Source: Trametes villosa
Lineage: Eukaryota > Basidiomycota > Agaricomycetes > Polyporales > Polyporaceae
NCBI GenBank assembly: GCA_002964805.2
Contig: PUDQ02000003.1
Coordinates: 2,604,001-2,668,000, forward strand
Length of the DNA: 64,000 nucleotides
Reading direction: 5' to 3'
The notes under the pieces were generated by a model, which was not told the origin of the DNA, ran no database searches, and saw only the letters and a list, made by a program, of their open reading frames with translations. A program made the translations under genes and the position numbers. Positions 33,188 through 45,214 of this stretch are shown here, in pieces; position 1 is the first letter of the stretch, and every line of letters starts with the position of its first letter.

Positions 33188-35518
33188 TCACCGCAGGAGC
33201 AGCCACCGCTCGAGCAGCTTCGGGAAGTTCGGCGTGCCGAGGCCCGTGACGGGGTCCCAGCCTGGCTTCGCGAGGAAGCCCTGCGTGCCGCAGTTCGGGT
33301 TCGAGCCGTTCGTGATGTCGTTGAATGCGCCGTGGAACGCAGACGAGTAGATCTGCAGCACGGTCAGCCCTGCGCACGACTACAAGTGAGTGAAGGGGAG
33401 AGGACGTACGGCGGGGTTGATCCACCCGACGGGGCCCTTGCCGAGCGCGAGGCGGGCGTCGTTGACCGCGGAGAGGATCGCGGCGAAGGCGGGCGCAGAG
33501 GCGGAGGTGCCGGAGACGAGGTGGAACTGGCCGTCGATCGCGACGGAGTAGTTCAAACTGTAGTACGTTGTCAACGCTCGCGCCCAGACACACAGTAGGA
33601 ATCGAAGGCGCACCCGTTAGCAGAGACATCGGGGTGCGCGCGGCCGCTCGCGTTGAAGATGTTCGGGGCGTAGCCGGGCGGGAACTTCTCGAGGTAGTTC
33701 GCGACCGCACTCTTCTGGAAGTCTGCGCGCGGGAACACGTTGGAGAAACCTCCGCCAGAGGGGAAGCGCTGGAAGACGGCGCTCTCGGGGTCGGTCACCT
33801 GCGCGAGTATTTCGTTAGCTCCCGTCTTTGAGGGGTGAAATTCGCTACGCACCTTGTGTCCGGGAACGACTTGGGTCGCGCCAACGGAAGTCACGAAGGG
33901 GCAGCCACCGGGGAACGTCGGGCTGAAGATCTTGCCGCCCACGACCTGGTTGCCGCTCTCGTCAAGGCAGACGTTCTGGCGGCCGCCGACACCTGCGTCG
34001 CCGGAGGAGTAGATGAAGGTGACCCCCGTCAAGCTGAGCTGCACCCAAAGTCAATACTGCAGTCGACACAGGAATATGGAGGGGCATACCTTGCCATACT
34101 CGGTGCACTGACGCTGCATGTACGCGGGCGTGAGATCGGCCTCCTGGTAGCCATACGAGGTCGAGATGATGTGCGCGGGCTTCACGGTGCCACAGTCGTT
34201 GCTCTTGTACCCGCCCGCCGCGGTGTCAGGGTAGATGCCGTCCTGCGTCGGGTCGTCACCGCCGCCAGTGGTGCAGAAGTCCTTGTCGAGACCGTCCAGG
34301 AGGTTGTTGAATGAAGCGCCTGCGCGTAGGTCAGCATTGAACTGGTCCACACCAACCGTTCGAACACCGCACCTTCGACGGGGTCGCCGACCTGGTACAG
34401 CTGGACCTCCTGCCGCTTACTCCCGATCAGGCCGAGCACGTACTGCAAGTCCAGGCTGGACTCTCCCTCATCGCCTCCGGCGACAAGGACGCCTGGCGGG
34501 CTTCAGTGAGCTTGTGAAGGGTGGCAGGAAAGCGGCTTGTTACCTCCGTCGATGGGAAGAAGCTTCGGGCGCTGGCCGATCTGGCTCTTGGAGTAGTTTG
34601 CGAAGAACACATCAAAGTCAGACAGGTTGTGAGACTCGGGGGTATATTCGACTGGGAACAGAGCGAGTGAGCAGATGGATTGAGTGCAGGATTCTGGCGA
34701 TACTTACCGACGCCAATCGTGTTCTTCTGGGTGGCGATGGGAATGTACACGAAGTCATAGAGCACGCGCAGGCAGGCGAGGGTAATCGCCTTGTCGCAGT
34801 CCTCGAGCTCGGTGAAGAAATCCTGCGACCGTCATGTCAGCCAGTGAAAAACATGGCATATGGCGGGCACGAAACCTACGTGAATGACGCCGCCAACCAG
34901 CGGGCTCTCAACCTTGCCGATGTCCTTTGCACTGCCCAGCGCGGGGGAGACGTTCCCGTGCCGGGTCGCCTTCGTGTCGAAGTGCAGCGTGGGCGTGATC
35001 AGGTCGACGTGCTTGGAGACGTGCTCTGGGATGTGGTATCCCTGGTGGCACGCGAGGTGCTCGCGGCCGTCCTCCTCGTGCTGGTAAACGTAGTACTCCG
35101 TCCCGAGCAGCTGCTCAGCCTCGTCCACGGTAACGTTCGCTACGATCCACGCGCCGCTCCGGCTGAGCGCGATCCTGTCCACGGCAATGCGCCCTTCCTC
35201 GACGAGCCAGTCGCGCACTGCGTCCACGGACGCCGCAGACGGCCGGAACGTCTCCGCGACGCGCGCGGGCGTCCAGTGGCTGCCGTAGTTCGGCGAGTCC
35301 GGGTGAGAGACGTCGAGGAGGTACGCCTCGAGGTTGTCGAGGTTCGATTGCACGAGGCCGACGCTGAGCGGGAGGACTCGGTCGGGCTCTGCGCGGCGGA
35401 CGGGCGTCCAGCCCACGGGCAGCGAGCGGCGCGTCTCGTGCGCGACGCGTTTGACGGGCGTGCGCGCCGCGAGCGCGAGCGAGGCGACGCCGAGGGTGAA
35501 GAACCCGGTGAGCAGCAT
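33188..35518 (-). CDS. Sedolisin-type secreted tripeptidyl peptidase (S53)
   Basis: Acid serine-carboxyl protease that trims peptides outside the cell. The first exon gives a signal peptide ([18 protein letters not shown]) and a pro-domain with the usual [21 protein letters not shown] pattern (quoted in part). Catalytic Glu and Asp are in GESSLDLQY, the oxyanion Asp is in [10 protein letters not shown], and the nucleophile is in [11 protein letters not shown]. The end ([12 protein letters not shown] ... [13 protein letters not shown]) is the calcium-binding loop of the family. The first intron follows GGVIH at about 34880; further introns separate each block. TGA at 33188-33190. All four catalytic positions are present and no break is seen. 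A TATATATA box lies 63 bp upstream. Confidence 0.93.
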
Positions 35519-35580
35519 CCTAGACAGACCTGGAGGGGTGTTAGATGGGTGCTCGGCGGACGTCCATCTGAGCGTGGGTC

Positions 35581-35588
35581 TATATATA
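35581..35588 (-). promoter_or_regulatory. TATA box of the sedolisin gene
   Basis: TATATATA, 63-70 nt before the ATG at 35518, in an otherwise GC-rich promoter. Consistent with a strongly regulated secreted enzyme. Confidence 0.65.
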
Positions 35589-36564
35589 CCGCGCCGGCAA
35601 ATACAATCGCGAATTGTGGCAGATGCCGGCAGGTCATCCAGGTTGATGACGAGAAGAAGCTAGCTGATGGCGCACCAGAGCAGCGAAACGATCTCAGACC
35701 GCGTGGTCTGGGGTCGCCAGCGGTCTCTATTGAGGAGAAGTTGCGATGCGCTGAGGGTTATCAGCGTAGGCCCGTAGCCGAGGCCCATCTTGAGGCGTTG
35801 CGGACCAGCGAGGTTTTGGAGGAAGTTTGCATTCGATCGATATCTGCGTCCCGGCGGCCCACAAGAACCCCGCTGATGATACAACGACTGACTCCGAACG
35901 ACGCTTCCATACGGCGCATGACATACTTGCGGCTGGACGGCGGAAATAGAGACCCATTTCAGATAGCGGCCATGCGGTTCTTGACGGCGATCTTTCATGC
36001 CCCACACCACATGTTCTAGCCTGTCCTTGTCCGGCGGGCGGTGCGGGTTCCTCGCCCGTTGAGCGCGGACCGCCACCGTAACCATGGGGTTACGGCCGAG
36101 TGTCATGTAGACCACTGAGCGGACCCATGAGCCGCTAGAGGTGTGAGGGTATGTTGCAGGTAGCCAGGTATCCTAGACTTGATACGCCTGAGCATTTGCA
36201 GTGGGGGTGCTCCTTCCGCCCACGGATCTACACCAGTGGGGGATATGCAGTAAGCGGAACTACGATTCAACATAGCCACATACCTATGTAGATAGCCGAT
36301 TTGTGGTCCGCCGAGGGTATACCGAAGAAAGTTCCAAAAACGATTGCATCAGTAACGAGCGACAATACAGACGACACAGAACAACACAAGGGCGTGGATG
36401 AAGGACGACGGCTACAGCGGTGGGTGCCAGTGGCTCTAGCAGCGAGGTTGCTTCTAAGTTATGCAACAGAGAGGTATACAATACGTGCGATGCAGAGTCT
36501 AGCCAGCGTCGGGTTGAGATGCGAGGAAAGCGAGGTGTATTGGAGGAAGGATGCGCGAAGTGGA
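35589..36564. other. Spacer between sedolisin and zuotin genes
   Basis: Holds the distal sedolisin promoter and the zuotin 3' end. The 151-aa minus-strand frame 35660-36115 has no family resemblance and is left unclaimed. Confidence 0.45.
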
Positions 36565-38600
36565 TTAAGCGTCGCCACCCTCCGCGGCGCGCTGCTGTCG
36601 CCGGGCCTTTTTCGCGGCATTCGCTGCGGCAGCCTTCGCCTTCTTGGCTTCCGCGCGAGCAACCTGTAGTGCTGTTAGGCCTGCTACTGGGGTGGCATGA
36701 ATGCTGGGAAGCACGTACCGCCTCCTCCTCCTCCTTGCGCTTCGCCTCCTCTTCCGCCTTGCGCTTCTCCTCCTCCGCCTTCTGCTTCGCGTTCTGGCCG
36801 TTCACCTGGCCCTTGCCCTTCTTCTTCGCCTCGCGCGCCTCCTTCTCCTCCTGGCGGATACGCTTGATGCGCGGGTCTACTGCGAGAGCGGTGTCGACGA
36901 TGCCGCGGAGGCGCGCGGTGTCCTCCTTCTTGCGGCGTGCGCGCTCAGTCTTGTTCTTCTTCTCGGTGTAGCGCTTGTCGTCACGGCTGTGCGCGTACAA
37001 TCAGCACTCTATCCCCGCATATATGCGTGACTGCACGTACTTGTCGCTGCCCTCGTTGACCTCCTTGTCGAGGTACTCGAAGCTCCGCCAGCTGTCGAAG
37101 TTGTACCAGAAGTCGTAGAAGCCCTCGACGGCCTCCTTCGGGTCGTCGACGCCGCCGAGAAGGGGCACTGGCTGCTTCCGGCTGAACCGCGCCTCGCGCT
37201 CGAAGACGGGCCCGAACGCCTGGAAGAAGAACTTCTCGGGGTTCTTCGCCTTCTGCACCTGCGACGCCGTCGGCACATCCGTCTCGAAGATGTCGTAGTA
37301 CGGGTCGACGGAGTCGAACTGCCGCCGCCGCTCGGGGTTCGAGAGCACGTCGAACGCCTTCGAAATGCACTTGAAGAACGCGTCGTCGTTCGAGTCGCCC
37401 GCGACGCCCGCCTTCTTGTCGGGGTGGTGCTTCAGCACCTTTTTCCGGTCTGTAAAAAGTCAGCAGTGCGTCCGTGAAGGGCGTGCATAGCAGCACTCCA
37501 GAACGGCGTTGCGTAGGTCGTCGAGGATTCGCCCGGTGAACCCCACAGGCCTTCTTGGGCGGAGAAGGTCTCTGAGTGGCTCCATGCGAGAGACGAAATG
37601 TTCGCTCGTCCGGCAAGCAGGTTGCGCGGAGAGGAGCTCTCTGCAAGGATCGCCGCCCTCGGAGGGACGGGAGCTCACTGCGGCTGCGCGAGACAAATTC
37701 ACGGGTAGAGCGACTTGGGCTAGGCAAGGTTTAGGCTCAATCAATGCCAGCCATCCGCAGCCCATTAATCCGCGGATGAATCTGGACATTTGCCCGGTGA
37801 ACCCCAGAAACTCTGCAATGACGCAGGATTTGCTGAGTAGCTTCTGTGCGAGTGACGATGGGTCCCTCGTTCGACAGGCAGTTGGGAAGGGCTTCCCGCA
37901 ACCCGGAAGAGAGGCACTCTGCACAGATACGCCATCCGACCGCGGACGGGGCTCGCTGCAGCCACGCGAGACGAATTCACGGGTAGAGCAACTTGTGGGA
38001 AGGTTTACGCTCCTTGAATCTCGACAGTGCGTCCGGTGCACGAATCATTCTGGACGCTGCTATGCCACGCCGAAAACATGCTGGTGGTGTGTACTCACGT
38101 GCGATCTTAATCTGCTCCGGCGTGGCCTTGTAGCGCAGATGCGAGAGACCGAGGACGGCGTAGTGGTCTTGTTTCTGCGAACGCCGGATTGAATTGAGGT
38201 TCCGTTACGGATATGGAGGTATACACGACGCACCTTCCACTCCTTGGGGTCCAGCGTGAGCAGATCGTCCGTCTCCTCTTCGTCGCCGACGCCGAGATCA
38301 TCCTCCGCGCCCGCACCGGTTCCGTTCAGGGCCTCTTGCCGCTTGCGCTCCTCCTCGGCGTGCTTGTCATGTTCCTCGAACGAGAGGTTGTGTACGGCTC
38401 TCCGCACGTGGGCAAGATAAGCCTGGCCCGCGGGGAGCAATCTGCGCTCAACAAGAGCTGCTCTGCCTTCAGTCTGATATGTGCGGAGGGAGGATTGCGG
38501 GGAAGAACGCACGCGATACGGACTTGCTGGACGCTGCGGGTGCCGTCCAGTTCGCAGGGAGAGGAGTGGGGACGACGGGGAGTTCAACGACGTTCGCCAT
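36565..38600 (-). CDS. ZUO1: Zuotin-like ribosome-associated J protein
   Basis: Hsp40 of the ribosome-associated complex; it anchors Ssz1 and Hsp70 at the tunnel exit. Exon 1 is 38520-38600 (MANVVELPVVP), then a 46-nt intron, exon 2 38234-38473 (ending LDPKEWK), exon 3 38099-38174 (QDHYAVLGLSHLRYKATPEQ), a 649-nt intron, and an exon beginning HRKKVLKHHPDKK with the HPD motif. Next come the zuotin homology region (FDSVDPYYD, KFFFQAFGPVFEREARFS, FYDFWYNFDSWRSFEYLD) and a highly charged Lys/Glu/Ala helix ending in GGDA. TAA at 36565-36567. No SANT domains, as in yeast Zuo1. All joins keep phase. Confidence 0.95.
37450..38098 (-). other. 649-nt zuotin intron with internal tandem duplication
   Basis: GTGAGT at 38098, acceptor CAG at 37450. 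About ten times longer than other introns here. It contains two diverged direct copies of about 180-200 bp, offset by 261-278 bp. Copy 1 runs from GCCCGGTGAACCCC at 37531 to ACGGGTAGAG at 37701. Copy 2 runs from GCCCGGTGAACCCC at 37792 to ACGGGTAGAG at 37979. Confidence 0.85.
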
Positions 38601-38916
38601 GGCGATTTTTGGGCGGAGGATGGGTAGGATGTCGAGGTCGAGGTTGTGGGCGATGTGCTCGACAAGCGCGCAAAGAAAAAATCCCAGTCGTCTTCGCCAG
38701 AGGCGTTCTTTCCGAATCCGGAAGCATTTCGTCCCGAAGTGGAGGGTACAACCGGGACAGGGTCTACAAAGGCGTCACATGATCATGCGCGTGATCAGGT
38801 TGGAGTCGCGTCGCGTCTCGCCCGACGCGCTACTCTTTCTTCTACCACCATCAGTACTCAGTGGTCCCGACGCGGACGTCCTACTCTGGAGTTCAAAGAC
38901 TTTGCTGTCACGCGCA

Positions 38917-40870
38917 ATGGCTGCAAATGCTCTCAAAGAAACCAAGTTCTCTAGTACACTTTGCCGCTTGAGCCCACCCAACTCTCCTTCACGGCCTCGA
39001 GTTCGTGCCGCCTCGCAACTTGCAAGCTCTAGCTCTGGCCCTACCAGCATTGCCAGTAAACCAGCACCATTCAGATCTAAACTACTTGCTACTCTCGACG
39101 CCGAAATACCAAACTGGCTAAACGGCGCAAGCGCCTCGCTCTCTGGCATTGGCAACGCCAAATCACTCGCGTCAATGACTTCTCCGCCACTGACCAACCC
39201 GAAGCCGTGAGTGGCGTGTTAGTTTCCGGGCGTAGGAGATCAGCTCAACTCCTCGTAGTATTCATCCTTTCTTCATGAGCTCCCAGGAAAGCACGGACTC
39301 CGCGAAACCCAAGTCTCGGGAGCGGTCCAAGACTGCCCCTGCCAGCACGTCGTCGAAGGGCAAGTCCAAGGCCAGTGGTGCAAATGCCCCACCGACTATA
39401 CCAGAAAGCGACATTGAGAACCACCCGGAAGCGCTGGTAGTCGAGGAATCATCACATCCCCAAGTCCCGCTGCCGCTGTACTCGTACAAGGACTATTCTC
39501 CCTCCCCTGCCGTCGTGTATACCCCCGACGAAGACGAAGCGAACGACCTCGTACAGTGTCTCAAGGGGCCTGTCCTTGGGTTTGACCTCGAATGGGTCGT
39601 GCTCTTCCGGAGGGGCAGGCCCGCGATGATCCATAGGACAGCGCTCGTGCAGATATGTGACGCGCGGATGATCCTTCTCGTGCACGTTAGTGCGATGAAG
39701 AAGTTCCCGCAGAAAGTCAAGGTATGGTGTCGTTCACCGCGTATACTATGAAGCCAGCATCTGACGTGTTGCTCCCGCCAGGAACTGATCGAGAACAAAG
39801 ACATCGCGAAGGTTGGGGCGAACATCAAGCGTACGTACGATTCACGACAACCTGTGTATCCGTGCTGACGCCCACAACTCTAGAGGACGGCCAGAAGCTT
39901 TTCAAAGACTACGGCATTCTTGCCCGGAACCTCGTCGAGCTCGGTGCTGTCGCACGCCAGGTCGACCCCTCATTCGCGCAGACGCACAAACGCGCCATCG
40001 TCAGCCTCGCGAAGGTCGTCGAGACCTACACCCAGAAGACGCTAAGCAAGGGAAAGGTGCGCACGAGCAACTGGGAGACGAAGCCGCTCTCGGAGGAGCA
40101 GAAGTATTGTAGGCCGCCTTCCCTCGCTTAAAGATTCCCTACGCCGCTGACACGGCCAATACAGATGCTGCGAACGATGCTCACTGCGCATTGGTGGTGT
40201 ATAACCGCCTGCTCGCTCTCGCAGGAGACGCAGGGGTCGCGCTCGAGACCGAGAAGATCGGTGCGGACTTAGCTCAGGAGTACCAGGCGAAGACCGCGCA
40301 CCCCGCTCCAGCCGTTGAGCCTGGCCCCTCTACTGCTTCTGCAGAGGCGGTTCACAGCGTTACTCAAGCTGCGCCTCCGGCTGACAAGTCCACGAACCCG
40401 TCGCACGCGAAGCCTCATACAGGCACTTGGTCCCGGCCACTGGTCTACGCCGCCGAGTCCATCGCAGTGCCGAAACCCGCTTCGTCCTCCAATACCGCAA
40501 GTGTGCATCCTCACTCGACTGAGAGCTCCACCATGCCTAGGGAGCCTCCACGGCCGCAGCACCTGCGCGCGTACAACCTCTGGCACCGTCGCAACATGCC
40601 CCTCCCCGACATCTGTGCGATACTACGGAGCAGGGACAACCCGCTTGCCGAGAGCACCGTCATGTACGTCCCTCCTCACCCTATTATCGTAGATATGTGT
40701 ATATGCTGACTTGCCGCGCGCGCAGCTCGTACGTCATACGCGCGTTGCAGGCCGACCCCGCGCTGCCGTACTCGATGGACCGCCTTAAGGCGCTCGTGCA
40801 GCTCGAGGCAGGATCATGGAGGCGTCATCGCGATTGGATACTCGAGATGGACGGCTACAGCAAGCCTTAA
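38917..40870 (+). CDS. WRN-type 3'-5' exonuclease (DEDDy)
   Basis: Probable DNA 3'-5' exonuclease of the Werner/RNase D fold. The ATG at 38917 opens a Ser/Pro-rich N-terminus that splices (GTGAGT...ATGAG) into a Ser/Lys-rich linker. Exo I is GFDLEW (Asp and Glu of DxE); exo II is in AKVGANIKEDGQKLFKDYG across a short intron; exo III is YAANDAH, completed by splicing TATT to AT, which supplies the Tyr and last Asp. The C-terminus after about residue 350 is Pro/Ser-rich, then a helical end (LRAYNLWHRR ... WILEMDGYSKP) that may be a separate small domain. TAA at 40868-40870. It is divergent from zuotin with 316 bp between the starts. Confidence 0.88.
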
Positions 40871-41131
40871 CAGTGAGAAGTACACATCACTCCCGATACC
40901 CCTCCTGCTGCTCGCTCTGGTAGAAGCAGAGCTTTGTATCTTGCCAGATTTATACGTATCTAAGGAACCCTTGCTTGCTCTCATGACATTATCACCGCTC
41001 GGGCCCCCGATGTCTGACCGGCAGGCGTAGATTGAGGACAGTTCTCATCATTGTACGACTTCTAGTACGACAAGGAAGAGGATAGGTAACCCGACCAAAC
41101 GCGAACCGAGCGTGACAGGAGCGAGAGTTAC

Positions 41132-41870
41132 CTGAGCGCAGTTGGCTTCCCCGTCGCAAAGCGGTGGGTACTAGACCCGGGGGCCACGATGAGGCCTGCG
41201 CTATCCCCGAGATATACCCCAGCCTCTGCCCCGTCCCCTGGCAGGATATACGTACCTGCCCCGCGTTAGCGGGGTTGTAGACCTTCAAGGGCGCCCTGTC
41301 GTCGTCTTGATCCATCGCGCCATAGGAAGGTCTTCTCCTCGTCCTCGACGGTCCATGGAGGGGCAGCTGTCACGGAAGGGGGGCAAAGGTCAGAGATCCT
41401 ACGAGGGAGGTCAGCATTGAATGGATCGATGAGGGCCGCATTGAAGTACTTACCCCACAGGCGGGTGGTCAACGCGTCCACGGTGGACCTCCCTCCCCGA
41501 AAGGTCCAGCGCGGGGCCCTGAGCTCCACAGGCGATACTCGTCTTCCAGGGCACTTGTCTATGGGGCCACAACTTCGCGCCTGTGCCGGGCACCTCCGCC
41601 TCAGCACACGTCTTAAACTGGGAGTGGGACCGAGGGAACTCCGGACTACTTACCGATTCGGCGGGGATAGGTCGTGGTTCGTGCCACGCCCGCACGTCGG
41701 CCATGGCGCAGCTGCCCGAGTGTGCATCGCACTCGGGGTTGGGGGAGGTGTGGTGGGAGGAAGAAGAAATAGAGAAAGAGGGAACGGGCGAGGGGCGCGG
41801 TTGATATTCTGCAGAGGCTGACTCCGGCGGCGGGAGGCGGGCGCTTGTCGAAGCGAACAAGGTCGCTGAC
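41132..41870 (-). repeat. R repeat, copy 4
   Basis: Typical copy on the minus strand, 3' of gene C by about 440 bp. Its 5' flank continues in a block also shared with copies 5 and 7 (AAGTCAACCA after CCGG), so the unit may start about 28 bp further out. Confidence 0.88.
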
Positions 41871-42307
41871 AAGTTGGTTGACTTTCCGGTGAACAGACTC
41901 CCGGGAAGATACCGTCATAGCAGGCCAGAATAGAATAAGAGAGTGGCTGGATGGGGCATGTGGGGAGGCTAGGAAAGTCGGGGAGGGATCGCGGAGTTTT
42001 ACAGCATACTGTGAAGATACCGCGCGGTTTCGGACCAGTCCAGCATGTAGCGGAGAACTCATAGATCCTTCTCCAACTTCTACGTGACGATGCACTGACA
42101 GAAACGTATTGGATACATACGAGGGACTAAAAACACAGTATTGATACACGGATGTTGCTTGTGCCACGAGCTAAGCTCGGATAGACCTGTTGTACGAGAT
42201 GGCTGTCAGAGACGAGGACGTCGAGTATGAGGGTGGGTCGCAAGGCATCCCTACGTTTATATAGACGGCGTTCGTACTCGATTATTTACCTCCATAGATT
42301 CGGAGTG

Positions 42308-44613
42308 TTAGAATGCGCGCCCAGAGACGCTCCCCTTGTTCCGATTTTCGATGGTGGCGTCGTCCTCAGGAAGGGGCGACCCCGTTGTCGTCCTCAGCTC
42401 GACGATGTCCGCCGCGGAGTCAGTCGTGCTCGTCGTATGTAGCTAGATTGGGCGTCGCATCAATACAACGATATACGGCTTGAAAGCAGGTGTGGAGAGT
42501 ACTTGCCTGAAACGAATGCACCTGCGCGCTTCGGAACGACAATCGGGTGTCCGTGACCGCCACTGAGGGCGCAGCGAAGCTTACCCCGAAAACGGTGTCA
42601 CCGACGTCCTGCCAGGAGGTAGCGAGGCCTCTCTCTCGGACTGTGCGGCGGTAATTGAGGCTAGAGACATACGACCCGTGAGAACTCGCAACGTGTCGGC
42701 TGCGGCGACGAACGTACGCTGCTAATAGAGTAATGCCATATACTGCGGAAGAAGAGATCAGCCAGGTAAGTGATTTGAGGTGTGAGGAGACACTCACGCT
42801 TCGTCGCGGGTATGCCGACCACCGTGTATATGAGTTTGTTTGGGTATACAAGAGCCTGCAAGCAAGTCCGGAACGTTAACGGGCTTTGTTAAGACGGAGT
42901 CTACGCGCGGATGGTGTGGCGTACGAAAGTGCCCGTAAGGAGATCGAAGATGCTAGGACAGCGACGTGGAGGTCAGTTTGAGAAGGCGGTGTTTTCACGG
43001 CTCTGACAGCGTACCCATTGAGCAGACCTACACATCGGCAGAGTTAGCAGAGCCCCCAGCGCGCGACGAGTGGATCGACGTGTGTACCGGTATTGACAGA
43101 GTATAATATCAGGATGTCGATCATGGTGTTCGTGCTAGTACGATGATTGATTAGTGTCTAGCATATTGCTAACACGTCGCCGTCGAGCCGCACCTCTTAA
43201 ACCCCGTCCGTTTGCTATGCAGTGTGTATATGAGCGCAGCGGTCAACGTCGCATCCGCCACAAAGGCGAGGTAGAAGGCGACCGGAATGACTCGCTAGAA
43301 CGATGATGTTAGAAAGAGCCGCCCCATCTACATCCCCGGCTACTGAGGTCCGACTCACCGATTCATAAATGGTATCCTCGAGCAGCTGGTTGGCGAGGAA
43401 GCTAGGTAGTAGAGGTGTTAGAACACCGACAGGCAGGCTGCAGGAGGACGGCGCACAAACCTGAGGGTGCTTCCAGCTGAGATTGGAGATCTCAGTGAGT
43501 TACTTGCGGTGATGGGGCGAGTGGAAGTAGGGTTATCCCTTACCTAGGAAACAACCTATCCGGCGGACACTGTCTTCAGTCGCAGCATGGCCTCGGCGCT
43601 CACGGGGACATACCGAGCACAGCTAAGGAGCACAGACACTAGGAAGGGCGGTCAGCTTGAGCTCAAATCTGGGTAGCAGACACTCACGGAGAGTACGACA
43701 ACTCCTCGAAAGCGAGGCCCAAGGAGCCATACACGCCTGACGAAGAAGCTGGATTTCATTAATAGTTATTCGCAGATGTGGGCGGGCGGTCTGGGGATTT
43801 GCTGCGCAAGGCAACTGACCTCTGAGACACGACCATGGTCGCTCCCTACAATCACATCGTACGTCATGAGCACTTCGGATGCCCATGCAAACCGAGCACG
43901 TACTGTTGCGAATGGGTAGAGCTTGGAGTGGCGGGTGGATGAGTATCTCGGACATTCAACAGCAACCCGGCTACTGACCTGGGCGGACCTGGTGCGATGA
44001 ATGTTATTCATCAGTTCCACGAAGCTGCAGCGGCCAAATTCGTCGCTACTGACCATACACTCTCACCGATGCGCCCCGGATGGAAGAAATTGGTCACCAT
44101 ATACCAGTAGCTTGTTGAATCGCGTCGTCGTCTGTCATTTCTGAGATGCCCTACGATATCGACGAGGATGCGTACCATATATGCATGGTCAGCGCGCTCG
44201 AGAGGGATTCCAGGATGCTGCAGCTAAGGTTAGCGTGACGATCGTAGATGGGTGCGGCTATTTGCAACGGTCAACGCACACAACGAGTACGACCTGTGTA
44301 CGAAGAGGTGTCAGACCAGGGTTACAGGATGGAAATCGTCCATCCATACAAATCCCTTGAGCCAAAGGGAATCACCGGGATACGTGCGCGCGTAATAGAC
44401 GGCCATGTAGATGGACATCCCGAGGAGGCTAGTAACCGCACTATCAGCAATGTGACCGCTTGTGAAGAGATATTTAAATACATACATGAGTCCTAAGGAG
44501 GTTCCAATAAATAGTGCACCGAGGATGCCGTCCAGGGGTGGCGGCCGCATAGCGAAGGCATCGGTTCCGGCCAGGGCGAGATCGGCTTCCCTCTCGAGGA
44601 GAGCTACGAACAT
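42308..44613 (-). CDS. DUF6534-type membrane protein, gene C
   Basis: Third paralogue with the same plan. Blocks seen: LDGILGALFIGTSLGLM; LLGMSIYMAVYYARTYPGDS; a TNF-like third helix near 44080; SFFVRRVWLLGPRFRGVVVLS; SIFDLLTGTF; LVYPNKLIYTVVGIPATK; VYGITLLAA. The tail is SLNYRRTVRERG ... DTVFGVSF ... DIVELRTTT. ATG at 44613 (MFVALLERE), TAA at 42308-42310. The last intron (42443-42506) has a GC donor (CAG|GCAAGT) instead of GT, yet the frame joins cleanly. A copia element sits 195 bp upstream of the start and has displaced the distal promoter. Confidence 0.75.
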
Positions 44614-44808
44614 GGCGGGAAGCAAGATCACAACGAGGCATGAGTACCTTCGTCCGATATAAGTATGAGCGCAGAGCACAGCTTCAAACATGTGAGAGAA
44701 GCAGCCGCGGGAACGTCATGAGAGCCACAGCAAAAGCACAAGCAGCTTCGGGGATCGATGACACGGCGATAGGTACCACCGTAAGCCGTCGTACCTGGTT
44801 CTTGCAGC

Positions 44809-45205
44809 TGCGAGGGTTAGAGCCGGGCACGGGGGAGGTCTAGGGAGAAAGCAAAGGTGCTCAGCGTTCGTGGGCGAACGATGAGCGTGTATTAGAGTAG
44901 CTACCTAGGGAGAAAGCAAAGGTGCTACAATACAGTTAGTATGGTACGGTACGGACAGGGAATGCGAGTCTCACCTCAGCATTCGTGGGCGAACGATGAG
45001 GTGGGCGAGAGGCCATCGCGAGGTATAAGTGAGCGAGGGCGGGCGCCACAATCGGATGTGCGCGCGATAGGATCTGCGCGCACATAGGCGCGCACGCTTT
45101 GAACACGAGTAAACGAATGTAAGTAACGAGAGTGTAAGTAAAGCAAACGAGCGTAAGTGCGGAGTTCAAACGGTAAGTAACGGTATAGTAGGACGATACA
45201 CAACA
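44809..45205 (-). repeat. 3' LTR of the copia element
   Basis: 397 bp, 3' in element orientation. It contains a tandem near-repeat of the CTAGGGAGAAAGCAAAGGTG segment (two copies about 80 bp apart) and of TTCGTGGGCGAACGATGAG. Confidence 0.95.
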
Positions 45206-45214
45206 CGCCCCCTC
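45206..45214 (-). other. Polypurine tract of the copia element
   Basis: GAGGGGGCG directly before the 3' LTR; its first two bases belong to the TGA stop of the polyprotein. Confidence 0.75.

Noticed and set aside
32371..33249. 292-codon frame across R copy 3 and the sedolisin end
   Set aside because: Reads R on the opposite strand from its ATG/intron features and runs into the antisense of sedolisin.
34235..36019. 594-codon plus-strand frame over the sedolisin
   Set aside because: Antisense shadow of conserved sedolisin exons and introns; no family match.
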